A stretch of DNA of 64,000 nt from Bacteroidaceae bacterium HV4-6-C5C (lineage in GTDB: Bacteria; Bacteroidota; Bacteroidia; Bacteroidales; Bacteroidaceae): assembly GCA_007896885.1 (NCBI GenBank), contig VOIU01000001.1, positions 62,001-126,000 of the forward strand, in the 5' to 3' direction. Shown here piece after piece: positions 1 to 9,062 of the stretch. Made by a program: the position numbers and the translations under genes. The notes under the pieces are model-generated. The model saw nothing but the letters and a program-made list of their open reading frames with translations. It made no database searches and was not told the DNA's origin. Each line of letters begins with the position of its first letter. The first letter of the stretch is position 1.

Positions 1-260
1 TTTTCTTTATTCTCCTTTAGCGAAAGGTATATAGTATTTTTATCAAAACATTTATTTAGGGTAAATGTAGCAATTATTTATAGAACTGCAATGAAAAGAG
101 AATATCATATCACAACACAATACTAGCTAAAGCAGCTCATTATTAAATATTAAATTCAATAAGATAAAACATTTCAAGATTGTATTTTGTGAAAAAGTAA
201 TTACCTTTACTTATATTTAAGCAATAAACAATAATATATCAAATAGTTAAATCAACAATC
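1..260. other. Left-edge AT-rich non-coding region
   Basis: This AT-rich stretch holds no supported gene. It probably contains the promoter of the Kelch gene: TTTG at 186-189, then TATATTTA at 212-219 (7 of 8 match to the Bacteroides -7 box). The 22-nt spacing is slightly long, so the assignment is weak. Confidence 0.35.
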
Positions 261-1544
261 ATGTATAAATGTATTTCTTTTTTTAGAGTAATATTAGTAT
301 GCGTGGTATTTCTTAATATTTTTACTCTCAATGCTCAAAAAGCAGGAATTGTCATTGACAGAAATACTAATCGACCTTTAGCTGATGTAAATATACGATT
401 GCAAAAAGATAATGCGCCACTATGCAACACCGATAAAAAAGGAACCTTTAATATTGAGAACCTAAGCAAGGCACTCCCGAATGATACTATTGTTTTTTCC
501 TATTTAGGTTATCAATCCACGAAATGTACTTTGGAAATGCTCAAGAAAGATAATTTTGTGATCATCATGCAAGAAGAGCCTCAACACCTGCAAGAGGTTG
601 CGGTTACAGCCGAAAAGCAAAGTTATTTCCTGACCTATACAGCTTTAGCTTCCCTCCCTACGGAGCTTTATTCTTTCGGCAGTTTCTTATCAAACGGGAA
701 GATTTATGTTATTTCAGGCGATAAGACACGAATAAAAATGGCTGCTTCTGCAAGTATGGGTGGTACCGAAGCTTGGGAGTTTCGTTCAAAAGATATGTAC
801 GTGTATGATATCGCCCAAGATAAGTGGACGAAAAAGAAACAACAACTTATTCCCCGTTCTCACCACGCAGCTCATATTTATAAAAACAAAATTTTTATAT
901 TGGGAGGCATTCGCTTTTCCACCAATCGGATATTCGACTATACGGACGAACACATGGAAATCTACGACTTGAAAAAAGATACGTTATATACCGATCCTGT
1001 CAATCCTCATCAAGCGGTGAATTTCACTTCATTCATTTATCGCGATTACCTTTATGTAATAGGCGGTGCAGTCAAAGAAAAAGTATTTTCGAACAAGATA
1101 CATGCACTCGATCTGAAAAGAGGAATCTGGTATGATATGGGTAATATTCCCGAAGAGAATCAGGGACAGATGAATGGCGTTTTAGTTGGACACACCGTTT
1201 ATTTCTTTGGCGGATATCGCGTTGCACCTTTATGGACAATAAAGTGCTATGATTTGGAAACAGGTAGATGGCAGTATCTTCGGGATTTAAAAGAAGGAGT
1301 GTCTTATCCGGGACTAGCAGTCAACGGACATTTGATTTATATCTACGAGAACAACACACTGCAAGTCTACGATATAAACGATAATTCATTAAGATCATTT
1401 CCTATCAATCTAGATTTGGATAGTGCCGGGCTCTATTATTACAACAATAAACTTTATATTGTAGGGGGATGCTATCGTGATGGTATTTATATATCCCCAA
1501 ACAATGGGGTATATTGTATCGATATAAGGCAGATTAGTCTTTAA
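261..1544 (+). CDS. Secreted carboxypeptidase-regulatory-like plus Kelch beta-propeller protein
   Basis: The 427-aa product has a signal peptide (residues 1-25, ending LNAQ). A carboxypeptidase-regulatory-like beta-sandwich follows (about 28-105), of the kind found at the N-terminus of SusC proteins and other Bacteroidota exported proteins; the segment FSYLGYQS is typical. The rest (about 130-425) is made of Kelch-like blades, each with a hydrophobic strand next to a GG pair, such as KIFILGG, YLYVIGG, TVYFFGG and KLYIVGG, consistent with a six-bladed propeller. No catalytic residue is obvious, so a ligand- or glycan-binding role in the periplasm or at the surface is inference. It is monocistronic as seen here and convergent with nrdB. 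Confidence 0.85.
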   Translation: MYKCISFFRVILVCVVFLNIFTLNAQKAGIVIDRNTNRPLADVNIRLQKDNAPLCNTDKKGTFNIENLSKALPNDTIVFSYLGYQSTKCTLEMLKKDNFVIIMQEEPQHLQEVAVTAEKQSYFLTYTALASLPTELYSFGSFLSNGKIYVISGDKTRIKMAASASMGGTEAWEFRSKDMYVYDIAQDKWTKKKQQLIPRSHHAAHIYKNKIFILGGIRFSTNRIFDYTDEHMEIYDLKKDTLYTDPVNPHQAVNFTSFIYRDYLYVIGGAVKEKVFSNKIHALDLKRGIWYDMGNIPEENQGQMNGVLVGHTVYFFGGYRVAPLWTIKCYDLETGRWQYLRDLKEGVSYPGLAVNGHLIYIYENNTLQVYDINDNSLRSFPINLDLDSAGLYYYNNKLYIVGGCYRDGIYISPNNGVYCIDIRQISL

Positions 1545-1646
1545 AAGTATCAAGTGTAATCCATCTCCATGTATAGTCAAGTACACTACAGGATATAGTC
1601 AACTAAAGTTATTTCCTTGATAAGGAACGAGTCTTTCAATATAAAG

Positions 1647-1680
1647 GAACTGCCGTCCCCATCATAAGCGACGACAGTTC
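1647..1680 (-). terminator. Hairpin downstream of nrdB
   Basis: The arms GAACTGCCGTC (1647-1657) and GACGACAGTTC (1670-1680) pair over 11 positions with one mismatch, around a 12-nt loop. On the minus strand the hairpin lies 8 nt past the nrdB stop codon and is followed by a U-rich run, fitting an intrinsic terminator for nrdAB. Confidence 0.6.
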
Positions 1681-1688
1681 ACATCTAT

Positions 1689-2738
1689 CTATAAGTCATC
1701 AACCAGTGCCGTACTTTTGGCATAAGCTGTACTTTTAGCTTCAAAGAAGTCGGTCTTCACCATGTTAGCATTGGAATATTGCATCACCCAATGCATATTT
1801 TCGGGTTCTTTACGATTCTCTTCATAAAGAGGCGGAAAGCCCAAACTAGTCCAACGTAAATTACCTAAATAATGAATATAGTCACCAATCATCTTTGTAG
1901 TGAGTCCCTGAATGTTATCACCCAACACATATTGTCCCCAAGCCACCTCCTGACGGACACCTTCGCGCATCATCTCTTCGTAAACGGCAATCTTATCCGG
2001 AGTGAAAAGCTCGGGTTCTTCTTTTTTGAGCTCGACAATAATATTACGGAAAAGCCAAAGATGAGTATTCTCATCGCGGTTGATATAGCGAATCTCCTGT
2101 GCCGAGCCAGGCATTTTGCCGTTACGACTCAGGTTGTAGAAAAACATAAACCCACTATAAAAATAAATTCCTTCAAGAATATAATTGGCTATCAGTGTCT
2201 TCATTAAGGTAAATCCGTTCTGACTTTCCTGAAATTCATTGTAGCAGTTACCTACAAATGTGTTACGTTTCAACAGATGTTCATCGGTCTTCCATTGGTA
2301 AAGAATATCATTGCGTTCTTCGGGGCTGCAAATTGTATCAAGCATATAGCTATAACTCTGACTATGCACACATTCCTGAAAAGCTTGAATGTGCAGACAA
2401 AGATTGACTTCATTAGCTGTAATGTATTCGCTGATTGAAGGCAGGTTGTTGCTTTGCAACGAGTCAAGGAAGACCAGAAAACTGAGTATCTTATCATAAG
2501 CCACCCGTTCGACTTTATCCAACAGGGGATAATCTTTAGTATCCTGGGTAAGGTTTATCTCTTCCGGTATCCAGAAGTTATTCATGGCTTGTCGATACCA
2601 GTCGCTTACCCATCGGTAGCGCATATTATTGAAATCATTCAGGTTGGTTGTATTTCCACCTATCATCTTTCGGAGAAGAAGATCGGTATCACCCGAAGGA
2701 TTGAATAAGGCATTCCTTTTTAGTTCTTTTGCTTTCAT
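1689..2738 (-). CDS. nrdB: Class Ia ribonucleotide reductase, beta (radical-carrying) subunit
   Basis: NrdB houses the di-iron centre and tyrosyl radical that drive reduction of ribonucleoside diphosphates in the cytoplasmic NrdA-NrdB complex. The 349-aa protein is the usual length. All ligands are visible: Asp92, Glu122 and His125, then Glu189, Glu223 and His226, with the spacing of the E. coli protein. Tyr129 in the HSQSY motif matches the radical tyrosine. The C-terminal tail ending ALVDDL is the expected docking peptide for NrdA. It lies 109 bp after nrdA and is presumably cotranscribed, so it would also be under the cobalamin riboswitch upstream of nrdA. Confidence 0.96.
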   Translation of the reverse strand: MKAKELKRNALFNPSGDTDLLLRKMIGGNTTNLNDFNNMRYRWVSDWYRQAMNNFWIPEEINLTQDTKDYPLLDKVERVAYDKILSFLVFLDSLQSNNLPSISEYITANEVNLCLHIQAFQECVHSQSYSYMLDTICSPEERNDILYQWKTDEHLLKRNTFVGNCYNEFQESQNGFTLMKTLIANYILEGIYFYSGFMFFYNLSRNGKMPGSAQEIRYINRDENTHLWLFRNIIVELKKEEPELFTPDKIAVYEEMMREGVRQEVAWGQYVLGDNIQGLTTKMIGDYIHYLGNLRWTSLGFPPLYEENRKEPENMHWVMQYSNANMVKTDFFEAKSTAYAKSTALVDDL

Positions 2739-2847
2739 TATTTCTATAATTCTAATGTCTGACTTCTAATTAATTTCTCCACCTACACTTTATCTGTAGC
2801 ATACATCCTATTCCACGATGACACTACGATGGACGGCATATCTCACT

Positions 2848-5367
2848 TTATGATGCGCAGCTTTCACATTCTTCTACTTCCAGCGATCTGCTACGAACAT
2901 AATAGACGGTTTTTACTCCAGACTCCCATGCCAAAAGGTACAGATTGAGGACTTGCCGCATCGTGAAATCATTGGTGACATAGAGGTTGAGGCTCTGAGC
3001 CTGATCGAGATGACGCTGACGTACACCTGCCGCCTTTACGCTCCACTGCTGGTTTAGCTGATAAGCTCCTTTATAAAACCAGCGGGTCTTGTCGGTAAGT
3101 GCCGGAGCGACACGTGGAAGCATCGAGCCTTTCTTTTCTTCGAGAAAGAAACGTTTCATCACCGGATCGGTACCGGCGGTAGTTCCTGCTATAATGCTAG
3201 TACTGCTTGTAGGAGCTATAGCTAACAAATAAGCATTGCGCATTCCATTTACCGCAATCTTCGAAGCAAGCGCTTTCCACTCCGGCGAGTTATATTTACG
3301 CTTCTCAAAGTAAGCACCGGTCTGCCAATCACTCCCCTCGAAATAAGCATAACTACCCTTCTCTTTCGCCAGATCGGCGCTCGCCTCCACCGCCGCATAA
3401 TTAATAAGCTCAAATATCTTATCGGCGAATTCTAAATGAGCTTCACTCTCCCATCGTATGCCGCGTACTGCCAATGCATGATGATAGCCACTAACTCCAA
3501 GCCCGATACTCCGATAGCGATGATTGGTGACTTGCGCAAACGGAACAGGATAAAAGTTAAGATCAATCACGTTATCAAGTGCACGCACCACTGTTGCTAC
3601 TTTCTCTTTCATCAGCGTTTCGTCTTCCAAAGGTAGGTGTCCCAAAGAAAGACTGGCTAGATTGCAAACGACGAAATCACCGGGACGAACAGTCTTGACG
3701 ACCACCGTATCACCCTCGGTCGTTTTTACTTCGGTAGACACCGACTCAATAGCAGACATATTTTGCGCAATTTCGGTACACAGATTAGAACAATATATCA
3801 TACCCTGATGCCCGTTCGGATTAGCCCGGTTCACCGTATCACGATTGAATGTAAAAGGTGTACCCGTTTCGACAGCCGACTTCAAGACCAGCCGCACAAT
3901 ATCTTTAATCGTCATACTCCGCTTGGAAAGGCGTGGATCCTTTACACAATTCAGATAGCGCTTCTCCCACTCTTCCCCATAATAATCTTCCAAACAATAG
4001 CCTTTTATTGTGAGAACTTCATTCGGGCAAAACATATACCACTGCTGATTGAGGTCTTCCTTTGCCATGCGCCAAAACAAATCGGGATAACATACCGCCG
4101 GAAAAACATCATGTGCTTTCATGCGATCGTCTCCGTTATTGGTGCGGAGCTGCAAAAACTCCGGCAGATCCTTATGCCAAACATCCAGATAGACGGCAAC
4201 CGCCCCTTGACGCATTCCAAGTTGATCGACCGCGACTGCAGTATCATTTACGAGTTTAATCCAACGAATGACTCCCCCTGCCACGCCTTTAAATCCACGT
4301 ATATTTCCACCGGAAGCACGCACCTTGCCAAAATATAATCCCATTCCGCCACCGAATTTGCTGACCATGGCAAAACTGTCTATACTGCGGTAGATACCTT
4401 CGAGGCTATCGGGAACGGTATCGATAAAACAACTGGAAAGTTGATGGTAGGGTTTGCGGGCATTGGACAAAGTCGGTGTAGCCATAGTTACTTCCAAACG
4501 ACTCAGCATGTCATAAAAGCGTTGCACCCAAAGTAGACGATCCTTCTTTTCAGGCATTGCCAAATGGAGTGCGATACCAAGATACATTTCTTGTACAGAC
4601 TCCATAACGCCATTCAGACGTGTACGGATGAGGTATCTTTTAAATAAAAGATCAAGTCCTGAGTAATTGAACAGTTTATCCCGGTCGGCTCGGATAAATG
4701 TGGCGGCTTCTTCAATATCTTCACGCGAGTAGTTCTCAAGAATATAGCTTCCATAAAGATCTTCTTCAGTCAGATAACGAAGCTTTTCGTAGAATGAATG
4801 AATACCAACTATTTCTTCCTCAGCTTTAATAAGTATTCCCAACTGATAATTCAAGAGTCGGGCTGCGATAAATTCCCAATCAGGTGCATCTTGTGTGGTC
4901 AACTCAACGGCTGCTTTAATCAATGTCGAAAGCCTATCAGATAACTTCATTTCAGGTTTGCAAAAACCGGAGAACTTTTCGGATAGGCGGATCACACTAT
5001 ATTCTTCCGCTTTAAAGTCGTCTTGAATATCCTTCAGCACGGAAACAATATCATCATTTCCCAGACGTTGAACGATAACATTGACAGCTTTACGTCGCTC
5101 GGTGCGCTGCCAACGATAAAGAATATAGTTTTTAGCTTCGGCATAAAAGCCTTGTTCCATAAGCACACGCTCCACCTCATCCTGTATTTTCTCCACTTTG
5201 CAGTTAGCCTCATCCCTACCTACAAATTCTTCCACCTCGCTAACCATACGGCGAATCACTTCATCCGTGACTGCTTGCCCCGTACTGATAAAGCTTTTTG
5301 TTATGGCAACGGCAATTTTCTCCCTATTGTAGGATTCCGTCATTCCATTTCTTTTTGTTATTTCCAT
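2848..5367 (-). CDS. nrdA: Class Ia ribonucleotide reductase, alpha (catalytic) subunit
   Basis: NrdA is the large subunit that converts NDPs to dNDPs. The 839-aa protein starts with an ATP-cone (about 2-95, MEITKRNGMTESYNREKI), so dATP activity control is likely. The active-site redox cysteine is Cys313 (SSCFIDT), with its partner probably Cys568 (VVCNLASL). The thiyl-radical site is Asn528-Cys530-Glu532 in SNLCTE. The PTSSTS loop is present. The C-terminal tail carries Cys834 and Cys837 (CESC), which pass electrons from thioredoxin or glutaredoxin. All catalytic residues are in place, so the enzyme should be active. The leader of roughly 300 nt contains a cobalamin riboswitch, which is unusual for a B12-independent class I enzyme. 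Confidence 0.96.
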   Translation of the reverse strand: MEITKRNGMTESYNREKIAVAITKSFISTGQAVTDEVIRRMVSEVEEFVGRDEANCKVEKIQDEVERVLMEQGFYAEAKNYILYRWQRTERRKAVNVIVQRLGNDDIVSVLKDIQDDFKAEEYSVIRLSEKFSGFCKPEMKLSDRLSTLIKAAVELTTQDAPDWEFIAARLLNYQLGILIKAEEEIVGIHSFYEKLRYLTEEDLYGSYILENYSREDIEEAATFIRADRDKLFNYSGLDLLFKRYLIRTRLNGVMESVQEMYLGIALHLAMPEKKDRLLWVQRFYDMLSRLEVTMATPTLSNARKPYHQLSSCFIDTVPDSLEGIYRSIDSFAMVSKFGGGMGLYFGKVRASGGNIRGFKGVAGGVIRWIKLVNDTAVAVDQLGMRQGAVAVYLDVWHKDLPEFLQLRTNNGDDRMKAHDVFPAVCYPDLFWRMAKEDLNQQWYMFCPNEVLTIKGYCLEDYYGEEWEKRYLNCVKDPRLSKRSMTIKDIVRLVLKSAVETGTPFTFNRDTVNRANPNGHQGMIYCSNLCTEIAQNMSAIESVSTEVKTTEGDTVVVKTVRPGDFVVCNLASLSLGHLPLEDETLMKEKVATVVRALDNVIDLNFYPVPFAQVTNHRYRSIGLGVSGYHHALAVRGIRWESEAHLEFADKIFELINYAAVEASADLAKEKGSYAYFEGSDWQTGAYFEKRKYNSPEWKALASKIAVNGMRNAYLLAIAPTSSTSIIAGTTAGTDPVMKRFFLEEKKGSMLPRVAPALTDKTRWFYKGAYQLNQQWSVKAAGVRQRHLDQAQSLNLYVTNDFTMRQVLNLYLLAWESGVKTVYYVRSRSLEVEECESCAS

Positions 5368-5456
5368 AAAAAGACTGAATTGTACAAACGAATAGAGTGT
5401 CGGGATATCCGGACATCTTTCTATTCAATGCTGTATTGATTAATGATTTTTTCGCA

Positions 5457-5484
5457 CTGTTTTGCTAACCCACGAGCAAAACAG
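5457..5484 (-). promoter_or_regulatory. Candidate P13 regulatory hairpin of the cobalamin riboswitch
   Basis: This is a perfect 10-bp stem (CTGTTTTGCT and AGCAAAACAG) with an 8-nt loop. It lies just 3' of the aptamer and about 90 nt before the nrdA start. On the minus strand the loop contains GTGGG, which can pair with CCCGC in the aptamer (5599-5603) through four Watson-Crick pairs and one G-U wobble. That matches the L5-L13 kissing interaction known for cobalamin riboswitches. No U-tract follows, so simple intrinsic termination is not supported. Confidence 0.6.
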
Positions 5485-5489
5485 CCTTT

Positions 5490-5675
5490 AATGAATGGCA
5501 GGTCTTCTGACTTAACTCACTTTCCGGCACCTTCCCGAACGAAACAAACATTCAGTGGCAAAAGTTTTGCACGAAAAGCAATACGGAGTATCACAGCAGC
5601 GGGACTGTCCGGGCTTTTCACCCTGTTCCCTTTTAATCCGCACGGGCAGGATAGCCTCTACGGAACCAATTCATT
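5490..5675 (-). promoter_or_regulatory. Cobalamin (B12/AdoCbl) riboswitch aptamer upstream of nrdA
   Basis: On the minus strand this segment has the family's conserved elements in order. There is a 5' P1 arm (5666-5675) that pairs with 5490-5498. The core follows the pattern GGGAA, CAGGGTGAAAAGCCCGG, then CCCGCTGCTGTGA; next comes GCCACTG; the 3' B12 box reads AGTCAGAAGACCTGCC (about 5497-5512). Placement in the leader of nrdAB implies that high cobalamin lowers expression of the B12-independent reductase. That makes sense if the genome also encodes a B12-dependent (class II) reductase, which lies outside this window. Confidence 0.93.
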
Positions 5676-5676
5676 G

Positions 5677-5684
5677 CAAAGATA
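5677..5684 (-). promoter_or_regulatory. Promoter -7 box for riboswitch-nrdAB
   Basis: TATCTTTG on the minus strand is an exact TAnnTTTG match. It places transcription start just before the aptamer, so the riboswitch would begin almost at the 5' end of the RNA. No clear -33 TTTG is seen. Confidence 0.6.
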
Positions 5685-5863
5685 GCAGATTCATGGAATA
5701 AAAGAAGAAAATACAAAATTATAATTATTACAAATTACCAATAAGACTAATCAGATGATCAGTTCACTCTATAATAAATAAAATGATCGGATTTTGAAGC
5801 ATGAATCAATATTGATACTTATTGAAACATTTCTTATTCAATGAAGAAATCAGAAGAATCAAC

Positions 5864-5897
5864 TTTGTCCCTGCTTAGGCGGATTTTATTAACTTTA
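5864..5897 (+). promoter_or_regulatory. Possible promoter of the fructan-type SusC operon
   Basis: TTTG (5864-5867) is followed after 22 nt by TAACTTTA (5890-5897; 7 of 8 matches to the -7 box), just ahead of the SusC start at 5909. Spacing is slightly long and the implied leader is very short, so this is tentative. Confidence 0.3.
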
Positions 5898-5908
5898 AAT
5901 TATTACTT

Positions 5909-8900
5909 ATGGATCATAAAACATTATCTTTCAAAAGGTGCCATGCACTATTTCTCTTCTTTTTTATGAGCCAGCTTCTATGGGCTCAACAAACAAAAGT
6001 ATCGGGAAATCTTATTTCAGAGAATGATGGACAGCCGATTATAGGCGCTTCTATCTTGGAATCAGGTACCGGTAACGGAGTAATTTCGGACATCAATGGC
6101 AATTTCTTTATAACTGTAAAGAGAAATGCCAAATTACAAATTTCATGCGTCGGCTATACTACAAAAGTTGTAACAGCTTCACCGCAAATGAGAATTCTTC
6201 TCGGAGAAGATCTGCAAAAATTAAATGAAGTGGTAGTGGTAGGCTATTCCACTCAGAAAAAGGCTGATTTAACGGGTGCCGTATCCGTCGTATCCACCGA
6301 GTCTCTTAAAACAATGACCAATGCCGATCCTATGCGCGCTTTACAAGGACGTATCGCCGGTATGACAATCACTCAAGATGGAAATCCTACCGGAACAGGA
6401 ACTGTCCGGATAAGAGGTATTGGTTCCATTAATTCGAGCCAAGATCCGCTATATGTCATCGATGGAGTACCTACAACTCAAAGTTTGATATCTTTCAATG
6501 CCAACGATATTGAAAGCATTCAAGTGCTGAAAGACGCCGCATCAGCTTCCATCTATGGTTCACGTGCCGCCAACGGAGTAATTATCATTACGACTAAAAA
6601 AGGAAGCACGAGTGCGGACAATTCGGGTACGACAAACATTGACTTCTCAGCCAACTTAACAGCATCTTATTATGCGTCGCAGTCGAAGATGAAATTGCTG
6701 AACTCACAACAATATGTACAAGCAATGGCTCAAGCTGCCCTGAATGACGGATTGAATCCGACGACTTATGCCTCGAATTATGGAGTAAAAATTACAGCAA
6801 ACCCCGACGGTACATATAGCGGATCGGGATTATATGACGGTTATATCAATTCCAAAAAGACCATGTTATATTCAAATACCGACTGGCTCGATGCAATCTC
6901 CCGAACAGGCACTTTCCAAGATTATAATATTGCTTTCAGGAGGGGGACATCTAAAGGCTCGGCCATGTTCTCATTAGGATACAAAGATAACGAAGGTATA
7001 TTGAAGTATACAAATTTCAAATCAATATCCGGTCGTGTCAACACCTCCTATAATCTAAGCAAGTACGTGGTGGTGGGAGAAAATGTGACGGTTGCCAAGA
7101 CTAATCAGATTGACCCTCCGGACGTAATGAACTATGCGTTAAAAATGCCGTCTATAGTGCCTGTATATGAAATAAATGGAACAACATTCGGAGGACCTGT
7201 GGGAGGAATGAGTGATCGTCAAAACCCTCTACGGATGCTATATCAGAACAGGGAAAACAATAAAGATGTATGGCGTATTTTAGGTAATGCGTATATCGAT
7301 ATAAAGCCCCTCAAAGGACTATTAATCCGCAGCAATTTTGGGGTGGACTTTGAGGAGTATTTTAAGCGTAACATAACACATACTTATTATTCTGATGTAG
7401 TGAACAATGCTACAGCATCCGTGACTTGTGCGCATGCAAACGATTCTAAATGGAACTGGTCGAATACAGCTCAATATGATTTTACATATAAAGCCCATAA
7501 AGTTTCAGTGCTGGGTGGTATAGAGTTATACAAGCAAAATAGAGTAGATTTTTCAAACTACTCCGAAGGGTATGAGATAGAAACTTATGATTATATGTGG
7601 CCTGACGCATCTACCGGAACCCAGTTTGCGTATGGAAATGGAAGTGGTTACGCGCTGGTATCTTTCTTTGGTAAGTTGAACTATAATTTTAGCGATAAAT
7701 ATCTGGCTTCATTTACATTACGCCGCGATGGCTCCAGTCGTTTCGGTTCAAACAATCGCTATGCAATGTTCCCTGCCGCAACATTGGGTTGGCGTATTTC
7801 AAATGAATCTTTCATGAGTAAGACGAACCCCTGGTTAAGTGACCTGAAGCTCCGTGCATCTTGGGGTAAGACTGGAAATCAGGCAATTTCAAATACCGCC
7901 CGGTATGGACTCTACACCTCCGATTACGGACAAGACAGAGGAACGGGTACGGCGTACGATATCTATTTGCAAAACTCGGGAACATTCCCATCGGGCTACA
8001 GGCAAATACAGGCTACTAATAATAACCTGAAGTGGGAAACGGCTATCCAATATGACTTGGGACTCGATTTTGGACTCTTTAACGGAACCATATACGGTAC
8101 TTATGATGCTTACATAAAAGATATAAAAGATATGTTGATATCTCCTTCATACCTGGGAAGTAAAGGTGAAGGTGGTGCTAGTTGGGCGAACGGACCAAGT
8201 ATGAGAAACTGGGGAATGGAACTTTCTCTTGGGTATAGAAAGACTCTATTGGACGGATTGGGAGTTGATGTATTAGGAAGCGTCGATTTCTTCCGCAATA
8301 AAGTAACTTACTTACCCGCCACTACAACGGGATCATACGCTCACACAACAAAACAGAACCTTGTTCAAAGCAAACAGCCTTATGGTTCGAGTGTCGGTTA
8401 TGTGGTTGAAGGATTATTTCAGACTATGGATGAAGTATATGCATCCGGACAGAGTAATGCCCGTTTAGGTGGATTAAAGTATGCCGATTTGGATGGAGAC
8501 GGTGTAATTGACGCAGATGATCAGACATGGATTTATAATCCTGTTCCCGATTTTTCTTACGGGCTCAATATTGCGCTTAATTACAAAGGCTTTGATCTAT
8601 CGATGTTCTGGCAGGGTGTTTACGGAGTGGATGTATGGAATAACCAGAAGTATCAGACTGATTTCTGGTCGATTGATGATCCCGGTTCTAATAAAGGCAC
8701 CCGACTCTTGAATGCATGGACTGCTACAAATCCCAATTCCACAATCCCCGCTTTGACAACCAACAACATCGCCAATGAAAACAGATCTTCAACTTATTAC
8801 GTTGAAAATGGCAGCTATTTAAAACTCCGCACCTTACAAATCGGTTATAACTTGCCAAAGTCCGTCGTTAAAAAAGCATCCATGCAGAATGCGCGCATCT

Positions 8901-9025
8901 ACCTCTCTGGTAGCAATCTATTAACAATCAAGAGCAAGTCCTTAACATGCTCAGATCCGGAAAATCCATCATGGAACTATCCTTTGTCGTCTTCAATTTC
9001 TTGTGGCGTACAAATTGGCTTTTAA
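5909..9025 (+). CDS. SusC/RagA-family TonB-dependent outer-membrane transporter
   Basis: The 1038-aa protein is the active glycan importer of a SusCD pair. It has a signal peptide (about 1-27, ending LLWAQ), a carboxypeptidase-regulatory-like N-terminal extension (about 29-110) and a plug domain. The plug begins LNEVVVVGYSTQKKADLTG and contains the SusC signatures VRIRGIGSIN, PLYVIDGVP and AANGVIIITTKKG. A 22-strand barrel region ends in the expected C-terminal Phe (CGVQIGF). The gene starts a unit continuing with SusD, a small lipoprotein and GH32. Fructan or fructo-oligosaccharide import is inferred only from the GH32 neighbour. No hybrid two-component or sigma/anti-sigma regulator is adjacent. 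Confidence 0.95.
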   Translation: MDHKTLSFKRCHALFLFFFMSQLLWAQQTKVSGNLISENDGQPIIGASILESGTGNGVISDINGNFFITVKRNAKLQISCVGYTTKVVTASPQMRILLGEDLQKLNEVVVVGYSTQKKADLTGAVSVVSTESLKTMTNADPMRALQGRIAGMTITQDGNPTGTGTVRIRGIGSINSSQDPLYVIDGVPTTQSLISFNANDIESIQVLKDAASASIYGSRAANGVIIITTKKGSTSADNSGTTNIDFSANLTASYYASQSKMKLLNSQQYVQAMAQAALNDGLNPTTYASNYGVKITANPDGTYSGSGLYDGYINSKKTMLYSNTDWLDAISRTGTFQDYNIAFRRGTSKGSAMFSLGYKDNEGILKYTNFKSISGRVNTSYNLSKYVVVGENVTVAKTNQIDPPDVMNYALKMPSIVPVYEINGTTFGGPVGGMSDRQNPLRMLYQNRENNKDVWRILGNAYIDIKPLKGLLIRSNFGVDFEEYFKRNITHTYYSDVVNNATASVTCAHANDSKWNWSNTAQYDFTYKAHKVSVLGGIELYKQNRVDFSNYSEGYEIETYDYMWPDASTGTQFAYGNGSGYALVSFFGKLNYNFSDKYLASFTLRRDGSSRFGSNNRYAMFPAATLGWRISNESFMSKTNPWLSDLKLRASWGKTGNQAISNTARYGLYTSDYGQDRGTGTAYDIYLQNSGTFPSGYRQIQATNNNLKWETAIQYDLGLDFGLFNGTIYGTYDAYIKDIKDMLISPSYLGSKGEGGASWANGPSMRNWGMELSLGYRKTLLDGLGVDVLGSVDFFRNKVTYLPATTTGSYAHTTKQNLVQSKQPYGSSVGYVVEGLFQTMDEVYASGQSNARLGGLKYADLDGDGVIDADDQTWIYNPVPDFSYGLNIALNYKGFDLSMFWQGVYGVDVWNNQKYQTDFWSIDDPGSNKGTRLLNAWTATNPNSTIPALTTNNIANENRSSTYYVENGSYLKLRTLQIGYNLPKSVVKKASMQNARIYLSGSNLLTIKSKSLTCSDPENPSWNYPLSSSISCGVQIGF

Positions 9026-9062
9026 TTTAAAGACATCAATAATTTAATAAAACAGGATTGTT

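Noticed and set aside
3763..4338. 191-codon frame antisense to nrdA
   Set aside because: It lies wholly within the conserved nrdA coding region; no signal or family feature was seen.
5443..5685. 80-codon plus-strand frame upstream of SusC
   Set aside because: It is the complement of the cobalamin riboswitch.
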